Assembly (NCBI RefSeq): GCF_023195895.1
Contig: NZ_JALPRK010000021.1
Coordinates: forward strand, 1-64,000
Direction: 5' to 3'
DNA: 64,000 nt
From: Paenibacillus mellifer
GTDB lineage: Bacteria > Bacillota > Bacilli > Paenibacillales > Paenibacillaceae
Shown: positions 52,382-62,088 of the stretch, in pieces
How the letters are laid out: every line of letters begins with the position of its first letter
Numbering within the stretch: the stretch's first letter is position 1
Notes under the pieces: generated by a model
Database searches by the model: none
What the model was told of the DNA's origin: nothing
The model's input: the letters and a program-made list of their open reading frames with translations, nothing else
Position numbers and translations under genes: made by a program

Positions 52382-53509
52382 CTATACCTTCCCTACCCAG
52401 ATCTCACCCACTGTGATTTTCATCTTACTTAACCAAATGGTTAAAAACAAGCTAATGGATGAGCACAACACAAAGGAAACCACCGATTGCGAGAACACAT
52501 CCAGCATACTTAGGTAATCGACAGCCAGATGATTGGTGAAACGCAAAACAAACGCATGAATGAGGTAAGTGCCAAAAGAGTATTTTCCAAAAAGATAAAG
52601 CAATTTGGTGATTTTTGTTTGCCTATGAGAGATCCGCATTACGACTGAAAAGACGAGTAGGATCATAATTGTAATGGTCACCAGCATTAACGGTTTAAGC
52701 GGAGCGGTTACGTTCGCGCTAAAGAGGTATCGATTATCGGTTGCTCCGCGATTGATATGAAGGATTTGGTTAACAATCGGGTAGAAGCAAACCAACAAAA
52801 CTGCGATCCCGATATATTTGGATTTATTGATGAATTTTTTCCACACCTCATAATACAGCCCTGCCAAACCGCCTAACAAGAAGTAGAAAATCCAGAATAG
52901 AAAATTACGATCCAAATAGTCAAATATAAAGCCGAGCTGCCGGGTATCCGAAGTAATTAAACCCTTGGACAAGCCATAGACCAAGAGTAAATTCACACCC
53001 CAAAAGGCCAGGACAACAATGAGGTTGGTTGATCCCTTTCGATCTTTTGAAATCAGGACTCGAAATAAGGGGAATAATAGATAAAAAGGAATAATCATGA
53101 CCATAAACCAGAGATGGTATGAGGCTTTCCCCGTTAAAGAGACCTTGATGAGGTTAAGGAGCTCATTCCAGGTTGTAGACGGTGCAACACCGCTTAAGAA
53201 GCTGACCCATACGTAATAAAATAGCGTCCATGTCAAGTAAGGAAGAACGACTTGGTAGAATCTTTTACGTAGAAAGCTTACATAGTTCAACTTCCCGTCA
53301 TAGTTATAAAATAACACCAACCCCGTAATAAAAACGAAAAGCGGGACGGCAAAACGAGTCAATCCCAGAAACGTTGTCCCCATGACCATAGCTGCGGGGG
53401 TTACGCCCGGTTGATAAAAAACACCGGCAATCACATGTTGAAGGACCACGGCTAAAAAGGCGACGCCCCGCAAAATCTCGATGTCTTCTAATTTAGCTTT
53501 TTTCAGCAT
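52382..53509 (-). CDS. Acyltransferase family 3 membrane protein
   Basis: A 375-residue protein with about ten transmembrane segments; ILRGVAFLAVVLQHVIAG at residues 12-29 holds the Arg/His pair of the family. It is a distant relative of the neighbouring 51289-52344 gene and probably cotranscribed with it. A second acylation site or substrate is likely. The ATG at 53509 follows AGAGGAGC on the minus strand. Confidence 0.87.
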   Translation of the reverse strand: MLKKAKLEDIEILRGVAFLAVVLQHVIAGVFYQPGVTPAAMVMGTTFLGLTRFAVPLFVFITGLVLFYNYDGKLNYVSFLRKRFYQVVLPYLTWTLFYYVWVSFLSGVAPSTTWNELLNLIKVSLTGKASYHLWFMVMIIPFYLLFPLFRVLISKDRKGSTNLIVVLAFWGVNLLLVYGLSKGLITSDTRQLGFIFDYLDRNFLFWIFYFLLGGLAGLYYEVWKKFINKSKYIGIAVLLVCFYPIVNQILHINRGATDNRYLFSANVTAPLKPLMLVTITIMILLVFSVVMRISHRQTKITKLLYLFGKYSFGTYLIHAFVLRFTNHLAVDYLSMLDVFSQSVVSFVLCSSISLFLTIWLSKMKITVGEIWVGKV

Positions 53510-53635
53510 ACTAGCTCCTCTGATATCCTATTTACTAGGAACACCATAATGAATAACCGGCAGTTCGTCAACTGTGATGTACGTGATGGATGTGCTTTGC
53601 TATAATTTTTATAACTCATTAATAAAAAGGAACGT

Positions 53636-54589
53636 ATGCTAATGACCCCAGTTCATTCTGTTACCGTACAAATCGTAACTTACAATAGTGCCGAGGATAT
53701 CACGGATTGCTTGGACGCTGTTCTGAAACAGACCTATCCAATCGACCAAATCCTCGTCATAGATAACGCATCTAAAGATGGGACGGCCGATCGGGTCTCT
53801 TCATACATTAAGGACCTAGGCCAGCCAAGGGTTCAGTTTGTTCCCAATCTTTCCAATTCCGGTTTTGCCCCTGCGCATAACCAAGGCATACGCATGACAC
53901 AAAGCGATTATGTGTTGGTGCTGAATCCCGACGTAGAGCTGGGGGCTGAATATGTGGAGCGGATTGTGAAGTTGATGGATCGCCATCGGGAGGTTGGCAG
54001 TGCCACAGGGCTGCTTCTATTAAAGTCTTCCCCCGATATTGTAGACAGCACCGGTTTGCTGATGAACGGGATCTGGCGTGCGGTGGACCGCGGGGCTGGT
54101 GAACCAGCCACTAAGTGGGGGGAATCCGGAGAGGTGTTTGGTGTGTCTGGAGCTGCCGCAGTGTACAGAAGGGCCATGATCGAGGAGATTTCGATGCAGG
54201 GAGAGTTTTTTGATGAAGACTTTTTTGCGTATAAGGAAGACGTAGATGTAGCCTGGCGAGCGAATTTGCTGGGATGGAAGGCTTATTATTGTGCGGATGC
54301 GTTGGCAACTCATGCACGTGGATGGAAGAAAGGGAGCCGAAATCAACAGCCTCTTGCCATCCGCCGATATTCTTACATCAATCGCTACAAAATGATTTAT
54401 AAAAATCTGAGTGGTTCCCATTGGGTTAAACACCTGCCGAAATTGCTGGCCTTTGAGATCGCAAGTAACGCTTATATGCTGCTAAGGGAGCCCAAGGTGC
54501 TAGGTGCTTGGACGGGATTTATTCAGCAACTTCCTGAGCTTCGTAAGAAGCGGCGGGAGATTATGAAAGGACGGAAGAGCAAAAGTTAA
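53636..54589 (+). CDS. Glycosyltransferase family 2 (rhamnosyltransferase-like)
   Basis: A 317-residue GT-A enzyme. VQIVTYNSAEDI opens the fold, VIDNASKDGTAD follows, VLNPDVELG holds the metal-binding DxD-like residues and EDVDVAWRA the catalytic-side acid. Family relatives include rhamnosyltransferases, which fits the rml operon nearby. ATG 53636 follows AAAAAGG by 5 nt; an ATG at 53642 is an alternative. TATAAT near 53600 may be its -10. Confidence 0.87.
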   Translation: MLMTPVHSVTVQIVTYNSAEDITDCLDAVLKQTYPIDQILVIDNASKDGTADRVSSYIKDLGQPRVQFVPNLSNSGFAPAHNQGIRMTQSDYVLVLNPDVELGAEYVERIVKLMDRHREVGSATGLLLLKSSPDIVDSTGLLMNGIWRAVDRGAGEPATKWGESGEVFGVSGAAAVYRRAMIEEISMQGEFFDEDFFAYKEDVDVAWRANLLGWKAYYCADALATHARGWKKGSRNQQPLAIRRYSYINRYKMIYKNLSGSHWVKHLPKLLAFEIASNAYMLLREPKVLGAWTGFIQQLPELRKKRREIMKGRKSKS

Positions 54590-54681
54590 ATCTCAGATAT
54601 GTGAATATATGGCGTGCGTCACGATACTCTCTTGTACCCTGCCGATTTTTCCCTCTCTCACTCCACTTCTGCGCGATATGC

Positions 54682-54687
54682 TATAAT
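54682..54687 (+). promoter_or_regulatory. -10 box of the second GT2 gene
   Basis: TATAAT 37 bp before the GTG start. No good -35 is evident. Confidence 0.35.
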
Positions 54688-54723
54688 GTCGATAGATTAC
54701 ACTATTTGTCGGAGGCGTTGCAG

Positions 54724-55644
54724 GTGGATTTAAGTATAATCATAGTCAATTACAACACGTGCCGCTTGACGACGGATTGTTTGCGTTCGGTATTTGCTTC
54801 AGAGACGGGCTACCTCTACGAAGTGTTTGTTGTAGATAATCACTCAACGGACGATTCGGTCGAAACGATTCGCCGCGAGTTTCCAGAAGTAAAAATGGTC
54901 GTAAATGAGACGAATACGGGATTTTCCTATGCGAATAACCAGGCAATTAAAGTATCCTCAGGACGGTATGTGCTTCTCCTGAACTCGGATACGATTATTC
55001 AAAAGGATACGCTGGATATCATGTTATCCTTCATGGATCGCCGCCCTGACGTGGGGGCTTCGGGCTGTAAGGTTATTTTACCGGATGGTTCGCTGGATAA
55101 GGCGTGTAAGCGGGGATTCCCGACTCCTTCAGCATCCTTTTATTATGCCTTCGGGTTTTCCAAGTGGTTCCCCGATAACCCGAAGTTTAACCAATATCAA
55201 CTGGGTTATCTGGATCCGGATCAAGAGTATCCGATTGACTGTTTAGTTGGGGCGTTTATGTTGGTACGCCGTGAAACGATTGAGCAGGTTGGTTTGCTTG
55301 ATGAGGATTACTTCATGTATGCAGAGGATACGGACTGGTGCTACAGGATTAAACAAGCGGGTTGGGTGAATTATTACTACCCTCGGACGACCATTGTCCA
55401 TTACAAAGGTGGCAGCGCGCCGCGTCGACCTCTCAAGATTATTTATGAGTTTCACCGTTCGATGATTCTTTTCTATCGCAAGAATTATCGCAAGAATTAT
55501 AACATATTGGTGAGTGCGGCCATTTATGCAGGGATTGCCGTGCAATTTGGGATGGCATTAGTAAAATCGGCTCTAGCCCGCCCGGCGAAGCACCCCGCCA
55601 CTTCCCCGCAAGATTTCGGGGAGGATGTTGGCATCAATGGCTAA
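54724..55644 (+). CDS. Glycosyltransferase family 2
   Basis: A 306-residue GT-A enzyme: LSIIIVNYNTCRLTTDCL, VVDNHSTDDSV, LLNSDTIIQ and AEDTDWCYR are the standard GT2 positions; a hydrophobic segment lies near residues 268-288. It resembles rhamnosyltransferases of O-antigen and S-layer glycan clusters. GTG 54724 is chosen because GGAGG lies 8 nt upstream and the domain starts at once; the longer open frame from 54601 would run through the probable -10 box. Confidence 0.85.
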   Translation: MDLSIIIVNYNTCRLTTDCLRSVFASETGYLYEVFVVDNHSTDDSVETIRREFPEVKMVVNETNTGFSYANNQAIKVSSGRYVLLLNSDTIIQKDTLDIMLSFMDRRPDVGASGCKVILPDGSLDKACKRGFPTPSASFYYAFGFSKWFPDNPKFNQYQLGYLDPDQEYPIDCLVGAFMLVRRETIEQVGLLDEDYFMYAEDTDWCYRIKQAGWVNYYYPRTTIVHYKGGSAPRRPLKIIYEFHRSMILFYRKNYRKNYNILVSAAIYAGIAVQFGMALVKSALARPAKHPATSPQDFGEDVGING

Positions 55645-55694
55645 TACGATGTCGAATAATTTATTAGTTGAGTTAGTTTTAGGGAGTGTGGAAA

Positions 55695-57203
55695 TTGAAC
55701 TCGTCCGTTTCAATGAATAATCAGATGAAAGCGACCAATCTTCTAATCGCTGAAAATATTTCTACCTACAAGAAAAGAACGGTACGGTTGGAAAGGGTCC
55801 TCAATGTCATTCTCATAGGGATCGAGTATTTGTTGTATGTCATCAGCTTCTTGGCATTATTCTCCTATCGGGTACTTCCTGATTACGATATGAGAAGCTG
55901 GGCGGAGCTGTTCCGAAATTTGGAGACGCTGCCGATCGCTGGAGATTACTTGATCCTGCTGGGAGTCATCTTTGCAATTTACTCTCTATACAGCGCCCAC
56001 AACGGGTTATACAAGTGGGATCGGGACATTAAATTGATTGATGATACGTATACCGCGGGCAAAGCCGTATTTTTCTCGTTTCTAATTGCATTAGGTATCA
56101 TCTTCTTTCTAAAAACAGGTACGGTATATTCCCGTCTGGTTATCTTATCCTTTGCCGTCTTGATCGTCGTCTCCGCATTTCTCTCCCGCTTACTTAGATT
56201 GGGTATGATGCACCTACTTACACGGGCAGAAATTTACAGCAAGAATGTGCTGGTTATCGGAGCTGGGCGTGTAGGAGAGGAAATCCGCAGCAACTTATTT
56301 GCCAGCAAAGGGAATGGATACCGCTTCGTGGGCTTCCTTGACGATTATAAATCGGACGGAGAACATGTTATCGGTAGCATTAATCAGGTAGAAAAGCTGC
56401 TGCAACATTATCAAATCCATGAGATTTACATCACGATTCCTTCAGAGCGAAATGTAATCAATGAGCTCATCACTAAGATCCGTAAATATGACGTACGCAT
56501 CAAGATCATCCCCGAAATGTACGAACTAGTGACTTCCGGCGTCGTATTTGATCAGGCTTACGAATATCCTTGCATCGAGATCGTCAAAACCCCACTGAGG
56601 GGATTAAACCTTTTCTTGAAAAGAACGGCGGATTTTGCGTTATCCATATTAGGGTTAGTTGTGATTTCTCCGTTTTTTGCTGTAATCGCCTTATGCATTA
56701 AGCTGGACAGCAACGGACCGATAATCATTAAACAACGGCGTATCGGCAAGAACGGGGCTCCCTTCCAAATGTTTAAATTTCGTTCCATGGTAGAGAACGC
56801 TGAAAGCTTAAAGACTCAACTGGAAGAACATAACGAAGCAGACGGTCCAGTATTTAAAATAAAAAATGATCCACGGATCACGCGGGTGGGCCGTTTTATT
56901 CGAAAGTACTCTCTTGACGAGCTGCCGCAGCTCATTAACGTTGTTCTTGGACAGATGAGTCTGGTCGGCCCGCGTCCTCCACTCCCGCAAGAGGTTGAAC
57001 GTTACACGGACTATGAGTGGCGGCGTCTCGATATTCGCCCGGGGATCACGGGACTATGGCAAATTAATGGACGAAGCGATCTGCCCTTCGACGAATGGGT
57101 AAAGCTGGATCTCTATTATATTGAGCACTGGAGCCTGGGGTTAGAATTAAAAATTATCTTCAAAACGATTCCGATTGTCATCAAAGGTACAGGCGCGTAT
57201 TAA
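55695..57203 (+). CDS. Undecaprenyl-phosphate sugar phosphotransferase (WcaJ/WsfP-like)
   Basis: About 502 residues. Four to five N-terminal transmembrane segments (about 35-170), a Rossmann-like region (VLVIGAGRVGEEI), another membrane segment (about 310-335), and the C-terminal sugar-transferase domain with KQRRIGKNG, FKFRSM, LPQLINVVLGQMSLVGPRPP and PGITGLWQ. It moves a sugar-1-phosphate from a nucleotide sugar to undecaprenyl phosphate and so starts the glycan repeat. The TTG at 55695 is favoured by GGGAG spacing; GTG at 55686 and ATG at 55713 are alternatives. Its stop codon overlaps the next start (TAATG). Confidence 0.9.
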   Translation: MNSSVSMNNQMKATNLLIAENISTYKKRTVRLERVLNVILIGIEYLLYVISFLALFSYRVLPDYDMRSWAELFRNLETLPIAGDYLILLGVIFAIYSLYSAHNGLYKWDRDIKLIDDTYTAGKAVFFSFLIALGIIFFLKTGTVYSRLVILSFAVLIVVSAFLSRLLRLGMMHLLTRAEIYSKNVLVIGAGRVGEEIRSNLFASKGNGYRFVGFLDDYKSDGEHVIGSINQVEKLLQHYQIHEIYITIPSERNVINELITKIRKYDVRIKIIPEMYELVTSGVVFDQAYEYPCIEIVKTPLRGLNLFLKRTADFALSILGLVVISPFFAVIALCIKLDSNGPIIIKQRRIGKNGAPFQMFKFRSMVENAESLKTQLEEHNEADGPVFKIKNDPRITRVGRFIRKYSLDELPQLINVVLGQMSLVGPRPPLPQEVERYTDYEWRRLDIRPGITGLWQINGRSDLPFDEWVKLDLYYIEHWSLGLELKIIFKTIPIVIKGTGAY

Positions 57204-58099
57204 TGAAAAACAAACTTCTCTACAACCTCCTTCTCCTCTTAGGCATCGCGCTGCTGGCGCTGAGCTGGCTGCCGGAGTGGCCGGACACGGAGAAGCAAGG
57301 CTTTACGGCCCATCGGATGGTGGCGCACGCCATGGGCGGGATCGAAGGGCTAACGTATACGAACAGCTACGACGCTTTTGTCGCGAACTATGAAAAAGGC
57401 TTCCGCGTGTTCGAAGTCGATCTGCTGCTCAGCAGCGACGGTAAGCTGGTAGCGCGCCACGAGTGGGGCGAGGGGTTCACGAAGCAGCTCGGCGAGCAGG
57501 ACAAGCTGGCGGCGGATCGCCAGGGTGCCGTCCTGACCCATGCCGAGTTCAAGGCTGCAAAAATCCAAGACATCTACGAGCCGCTAGATTGGATCGATGT
57601 CCTGGAGTTGATGGAGCAGTATCCGGATGCGTATATTGTCACGGATACGAAGCAGTCTACTTCAGAAGAGATCCAGCGTATCTTCAAGCAGATCGTTGAT
57701 GAGGCAATGACCAAGAATCCAGAGCTCTTGGAGCGCATTGTGCCGCAAATCTACAACCGGGCGATGTGGGAGCCAGTCGAGCGGATCTATCCTTTTGATT
57801 CGGTTATCTTTACGTTATACCAGACGCATGAAACCGATGAGGAAGTGGTGGCCTTTGCCGAGGAAAAGGAACTTGCCGCCATCACCATGTCCGATACGCG
57901 TGCCAATGCCGGATTGATTCAGGAGCTGAACCGAATCGGCGTGTCCTCCTATATCCATACGATTAACGATCCCGAGACCATTGCCAAGTTTAAAAAGATG
58001 GGCGCTTATGGGTTCTACACCGACTTTTTGACGGAAGCGGATTTGGCAAAAAACACGGGGCTTCTGTCTTTGTTGAACGGATACGTTTTTGCGCGATAA
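57203..58099 (+). CDS. GDPD/PI-PLC-like phosphodiesterase
   Basis: A 298-residue protein with an N-terminal membrane anchor (about 5-25). AHAMGG near residue 41, YTNSYDAF, FEVDLLLSSDGKLVARHEW give the His, Glu-x-Asp and second His of the glycerophosphodiester phosphodiesterase fold. The HAMG form is typical of a membrane-associated subgroup. The substrate may be a glycerophosphodiester or a polyprenyl/teichoic intermediate. Overlap of its ATG with the stop of the phosphotransferase gene ties it to glycan initiation. A perfect terminator begins inside its last codons. Confidence 0.82.
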   Translation: MKNKLLYNLLLLLGIALLALSWLPEWPDTEKQGFTAHRMVAHAMGGIEGLTYTNSYDAFVANYEKGFRVFEVDLLLSSDGKLVARHEWGEGFTKQLGEQDKLAADRQGAVLTHAEFKAAKIQDIYEPLDWIDVLELMEQYPDAYIVTDTKQSTSEEIQRIFKQIVDEAMTKNPELLERIVPQIYNRAMWEPVERIYPFDSVIFTLYQTHETDEEVVAFAEEKELAAITMSDTRANAGLIQELNRIGVSSYIHTINDPETIAKFKKMGAYGFYTDFLTEADLAKNTGLLSLLNGYVFAR

Positions 58100-58115
58100 A
58101 AACGTATCTTTTTTT
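58081..58115 (+). terminator. Terminator after the GDPD gene
   Basis: ATACGTTTTT / AAAAACGTAT, a perfect 10-bp stem, then C and seven T. It overlaps the stop codon. Confidence 0.92.
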
Positions 58116-58137
58116 GTGTTCGCATTCGACGCGAACA

Positions 58138-58166
58138 TTGACAGGGTACCCCGGGTAACATAGACT
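58138..58166 (+). promoter_or_regulatory. Promoter of pcrB
   Basis: TTGACA (58138-58143), 17-bp spacer, TAGACT (58161-58166). A perfect -35 and a fair -10, about 135 bp before the pcrB start. Confidence 0.7.
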
Positions 58167-58302
58167 AGAAACAGAGAAATAGAACTGGAAATCTAGTCAT
58201 CTTCATGACTTTTATATCAGAGGGACAAGGGAGAGCGGGGCGGAGCAGCAAGCCCCGTTTTTCGCGGTCCATCTGGCGAAATCGCCGTTGGAGGAATAGA
58301 AA

Positions 58303-59004
58303 TTGAAGCAGAAGATACCTGCCTGGCGGCATGTGTTTAAGCTGGATCCGGACCGTAACTTGGATGATCCGGCGCTGGAAGCGGTTTGCCTGTCCGGAAC
58401 GGATGCGATCATGATCGGTGGATCAAGTGGGGTGACCTATGAGAATACCGTAGAACTACTATCAAGGGTACGACGTTTTGAGGTGCCTTGTGTGCTGGAG
58501 ATCTCCGATCTAGAGGCGGTCGTGCCGGGGTTTGACCTATACATGATTCCGATCGTGCTGAACGCAGGACATCCCGACTGGATCCTCGGTCAGCATGCTC
58601 GGGCAATCGAGCAATACGGGTACCTGATCCCTTGGGAGCTGCTGGTGCCGGAAGGGTATCTGGTGTTGAATCCGGAGGCGACCGTAGCCAAGGTGACGGA
58701 GGCGCAAGGCCCGCTGGAGGCAGCGACGGCTCGGGCGTATGCCCAGGTGGCCGATCGTTTGTTGCAGCTGCCGATCGTGTACCTGGAATACAGCGGCCAA
58801 ACCGGCGACTTTGAGCTGGTGTCCGATGTGCGGAGAACCCTAGATCAAGCACGCCTGTTTTATGGCGGCGGGATCTTGGACGCCGAAACTGCACGCCGGG
58901 CGGCTGCCGTGAGCGATACGGTGGTGGTTGGCAACGTGGTTTACAGCGATCTGGATCGGGCGCTGGAGACAGTAGCGGCGGTGAAGGGCGTAGCTAAGAA
59001 CTAG
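58303..59004 (+). CDS. pcrB: Heptaprenylglyceryl phosphate synthase
   Basis: A 233-residue TIM-barrel prenyltransferase. FKLDPDRNLDD near the N-terminus, MIGGSSGVTYEN, and YLEYSGQTG with YGGGILDAETA near the C-terminus are PcrB landmarks. It joins a prenyl diphosphate to glycerol-1-phosphate, making archaeal-type ether lipid precursors in Firmicutes. The TTG at 58303 follows TTGGAGG. Order pcrB-pcrA-ligA is as in Bacillus, but the gap to pcrA is 290 bp and holds a four-box element. Confidence 0.95.
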   Translation: MKQKIPAWRHVFKLDPDRNLDDPALEAVCLSGTDAIMIGGSSGVTYENTVELLSRVRRFEVPCVLEISDLEAVVPGFDLYMIPIVLNAGHPDWILGQHARAIEQYGYLIPWELLVPEGYLVLNPEATVAKVTEAQGPLEAATARAYAQVADRLLQLPIVYLEYSGQTGDFELVSDVRRTLDQARLFYGGGILDAETARRAAAVSDTVVVGNVVYSDLDRALETVAAVKGVAKN

Positions 59005-59058
59005 AAGCAATGAAGAGGTGGCGGAACAAACAACACCGCCATTTTCGCAGTTGGATGA

Positions 59059-59241
59059 TAACGGACCCCAAGGACGTTATCTATCGGTATAACGAGACCC
59101 GTAGCAGCTAACGGACTGAGAAGACCTTATTTGTTCGAATTCATACCCTCTCGATTCGGTTGGGGTGAAATAGCGTCGTCTGAGTCCGTTACATCGGGAA
59201 ATTCTCGGGAAATGAGTGAATAACGGCTCTGGTGTCCGTTA
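59059..59241 (+). repeat. Four-box intergenic element, family 1 (GGAC variant)
   Basis: TAACGGAC at 59059 and 59109, GTCCGTTA ending at 59191 and 59241: 50 bp spacing twice, total 183 bp. All four boxes use GGAC, as at 11870-12052. A GGGAAAT doublet lies between boxes 3 and 4. It ends 54 bp before pcrA. Confidence 0.85.
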
Positions 59242-59294
59242 TTAGTTTTGGCGAAGACAAAGAGATGTTTTTAATAAGGAAGGAGCAAGTTTTG

Positions 59295-61670
59295 ATGCAA
59301 CCTGTGAACATACAAGAGGCGGTAAGCCGCCTGAATCCGCAGCAAAGACAAGCCGTAGAGGCGACCGAAGGGCCGCTTCTGATTATGGCCGGCGCAGGCA
59401 GCGGCAAGACGCGCGTGCTGACGCACCGCATCGCCTACCTGATCGCGACTCGCAAAGCGCCGCCGTGGGGGATCCTGGCGATCACCTTTACGAACAAGGC
59501 CGCGCGCGAAATGCAAGACCGGGTATCCCGGTTGGTGGGCGGTTCGGAGGGACGGGACATTTGGGTGTCCACGTTCCACTCGATGTGCGTGCGGATTTTG
59601 CGGCGGGATATCGAGCGGATCGGGTTCACCTCCAACTTCTCCATCCTAGATTCAACGGATCAGTTGTCCGTGATTCGGAACTGCATGAAGGAACAGAACA
59701 TCGACACGAAGAAATTCGAGCCGAAGGCGGTTCAAGCGGCGATAAGTACGGCGAAGAATGAACTGATCACCCCGCAGCAATACGAGCAGAAGATCGGCGA
59801 TTATTTCGAAGGTATCGTGGCCAAAATTTACGCCATGTACCAGAAGCGTCTTCGCCAAAATAACTCCCTAGACTTCGACGACCTGATCATGAAGACGATC
59901 GAGTTGTTTAAGGGGTCGCCGGACGTGCTGGATTTTTATCAAAAGAAATTCCAATACATCCACGTCGACGAATATCAGGATACGAACCGCGCGCAATACA
60001 TGTTGTGCCGGATGCTGGCGGACAAGCACCATCGCATCTGCGTCGTTGGGGACAGCGACCAGTCGATCTATCGCTGGCGCGGGGCGGACATCAGCAATAT
60101 CCTGAACTTTGAGAAGGATTATCCCGAAGCGAAGACGATTCTGTTGGAGCAGAATTATCGTTCGACCTCGACGATTCTGAACGCGGCGAACGAAGTGATC
60201 GGGTTGAACACCGGACGCAAGCCGAAGAAGCTGTGGACTGACAAGGGCGACGGCGACAAGATCAAGGTGTATCGTGCCGATTCGGAACATGATGAGGGGT
60301 ATTTTGTCACGACGGAAATTCATAACAGTGTAAAAGGCGGGCGCAACTACCGCGATCATGCGATTCTGTACCGGACCAACGCCCAGTCGCGGGTCATAGA
60401 GGAAATCCTGATTAAGTCGGATATCCCGTACCAGATCGTCGGCGGCATCAAGTTCTATGATCGCAAAGAGATCAAGGACCTGCTCGCCTACCTGCGCTTG
60501 CTCTCCAATCCGGACGACGACATCAGCTTGACGCGGGTGATCAACGTGCCGAAGCGGGGTATCGGCGATACGACGGTGGGTAAGCTGGCGGATGCGGCTG
60601 CTCAGCGGGGGACGTCCATTTACCGTGTGTTGGAGTTCGTGGATGATCTGGGATTTGCCGGACGGACACGCAATGCGTTGGTTGAGTTCTTTGACATGAT
60701 CAGCGGGCTGCACAAAATGGTAGAGTTCCTCTCCGTCACGGAACTGACCGAGAAATTGTTGGAAATGACGCAATACCGGTTGGAGCTGCAGAATGAGAAC
60801 ACGCTGGAATCCCGCTCGCGGCTGGAAAATATCGACGAGTTCCTGTCGGTTACGCTGGAATTCGAGAACAATAATGAAGACAAGTCGCTGGTCTCCTTCC
60901 TGACCGACCTGGCACTGATCGCCGACATCGACAGTATGAACGATAACGGCGATGCCGAGAAGCCAAATGACGATGCGGTTGTGCTGATGACGATGCACAG
61001 TGCGAAGGGTTTGGAGTTCCCGGTCGTGTTCATCATCGGCATGGAGGAAGGGGTCTTCCCGCATAGCCGGGCGTTCCTCGACAACGAGGAACTGGAGGAA
61101 GAGCGCCGACTGGCGTATGTGGGAATCACCCGCGCCGAGGAGAAGCTGTTTCTCTCGTGCGCGCAGATGCGCACGCTGTTTGGCCGCACGACGGCGAACC
61201 CGCCGTCCCGGTTCCTCGAGGAAATCCCCGAGGAACTGAAGGAGGACGGCGGCCGCGTAGCGCGCGACCGCTACGGCCGGGGCGCCGGCGCGGGCGGCGC
61301 CTACAGCGGCCGCGGCTTCGGCGGCGCCGGCGGCGGCAACTTCGGCCGCCCGGCCACGGACGCGGCCGGCGGCCCGGGGGCACGGTCCGCGGCTGCGCCT
61401 AGCGGACCGGCCGGGCGCGGCAACGCCGCTCCGATGCGGAGCGGCGTGACCGTGACCGGCGGCGCGGCCTCCGCCGCCGCCAAGACCGCCCTCGGCGATT
61501 TCAGCGCCGGGGACAAGGTCGCCCACGCCAAGTGGGGCGTGGGTACGGTCGTTGCCATTAAAGGCTCCGGCAACGACACGGAACTGCAGATCGCTTTTCC
61601 GGCCCCGGTGGGCGTCAAGCGACTGCTGGCCGGGTTCGCCCCGATCACGAAGGTGACCGACGGCGAATAA
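59295..61670 (+). CDS. pcrA: ATP-dependent DNA helicase PcrA
   Basis: A 791-residue UvrD/PcrA superfamily 1 helicase. Walker A is GAGSGKTR, motif II is VDEYQDTN, motif III is [14 protein letters not shown], motif VI is [12 protein letters not shown] Gly/Ala/Arg-rich segment (about 650-735) in very GC-rich DNA precedes the C-terminal RNA-polymerase-binding tudor-like domain (about 740-790; [12 protein letters not shown]). It removes RecA and stalled complexes and acts in repair and plasmid replication. ATG 59295 follows AAGGAAGGAG; the frame is open to 59232. Confidence 0.97.
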   Translation: MQPVNIQEAVSRLNPQQRQAVEATEGPLLIMAGAGSGKTRVLTHRIAYLIATRKAPPWGILAITFTNKAAREMQDRVSRLVGGSEGRDIWVSTFHSMCVRILRRDIERIGFTSNFSILDSTDQLSVIRNCMKEQNIDTKKFEPKAVQAAISTAKNELITPQQYEQKIGDYFEGIVAKIYAMYQKRLRQNNSLDFDDLIMKTIELFKGSPDVLDFYQKKFQYIHVDEYQDTNRAQYMLCRMLADKHHRICVVGDSDQSIYRWRGADISNILNFEKDYPEAKTILLEQNYRSTSTILNAANEVIGLNTGRKPKKLWTDKGDGDKIKVYRADSEHDEGYFVTTEIHNSVKGGRNYRDHAILYRTNAQSRVIEEILIKSDIPYQIVGGIKFYDRKEIKDLLAYLRLLSNPDDDISLTRVINVPKRGIGDTTVGKLADAAAQRGTSIYRVLEFVDDLGFAGRTRNALVEFFDMISGLHKMVEFLSVTELTEKLLEMTQYRLELQNENTLESRSRLENIDEFLSVTLEFENNNEDKSLVSFLTDLALIADIDSMNDNGDAEKPNDDAVVLMTMHSAKGLEFPVVFIIGMEEGVFPHSRAFLDNEELEEERRLAYVGITRAEEKLFLSCAQMRTLFGRTTANPPSRFLEEIPEELKEDGGRVARDRYGRGAGAGGAYSGRGFGGAGGGNFGRPATDAAGGPGARSAAAPSGPAGRGNAAPMRSGVTVTGGAASAAAKTALGDFSAGDKVAHAKWGVGTVVAIKGSGNDTELQIAFPAPVGVKRLLAGFAPITKVTDGE

Positions 61671-61739
61671 CCGGGTATAATTGCGCTAAACCGGGGAAGG
61701 TTGAGGGTAGCTGGGGATGGGTTTGGCTCCAGCGGCACA

Positions 61740-61930
61740 AATAAGGGTAAATCATATCCTTATTTTCATTGAGTCGGGCCCCCATCGTGAAATAAGACCA
61801 TATAATGTTCTTATTTTGCCCGGATGGCACTGTTTTGCTCTGATTGGCTACGAATAACGCCATTTTTTACCCTTATTCCTCGCGAACTAGAGCATTCCCA
61901 TCAAATAGCGGTATAAAATACCGTTATTAT
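61740..61930. repeat. Four-box intergenic element, family 2
   Basis: Boxes begin at 61740, 61791, 61853 and 61904: 51 bp inside each pair, 62 bp between pairs. Each box is an imperfect palindrome such as AATAAGG/CCTTATT. It is the counterpart of 2597-2800. It lies between pcrA and ligA. Confidence 0.65.
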
Positions 61931-62088
61931 CGTGGGCGGCGGTGCATACCGGGTCTACGTCTTACGAATCACGCGCGCCGCCGAGTATCGCCGCACTTGC
62001 CTCAAACGATCTACAACACGGAGCGAACCCATTCGGGTTCCTCCATCTCTATACATATCATACCTACCCAAAGGAGGGTTGTCCCTGC

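Noticed and set aside
59868..61526. A 552-codon minus-strand frame opposite pcrA
   Set aside because: It is a shadow of pcrA; no recognisable domain and no start signal.
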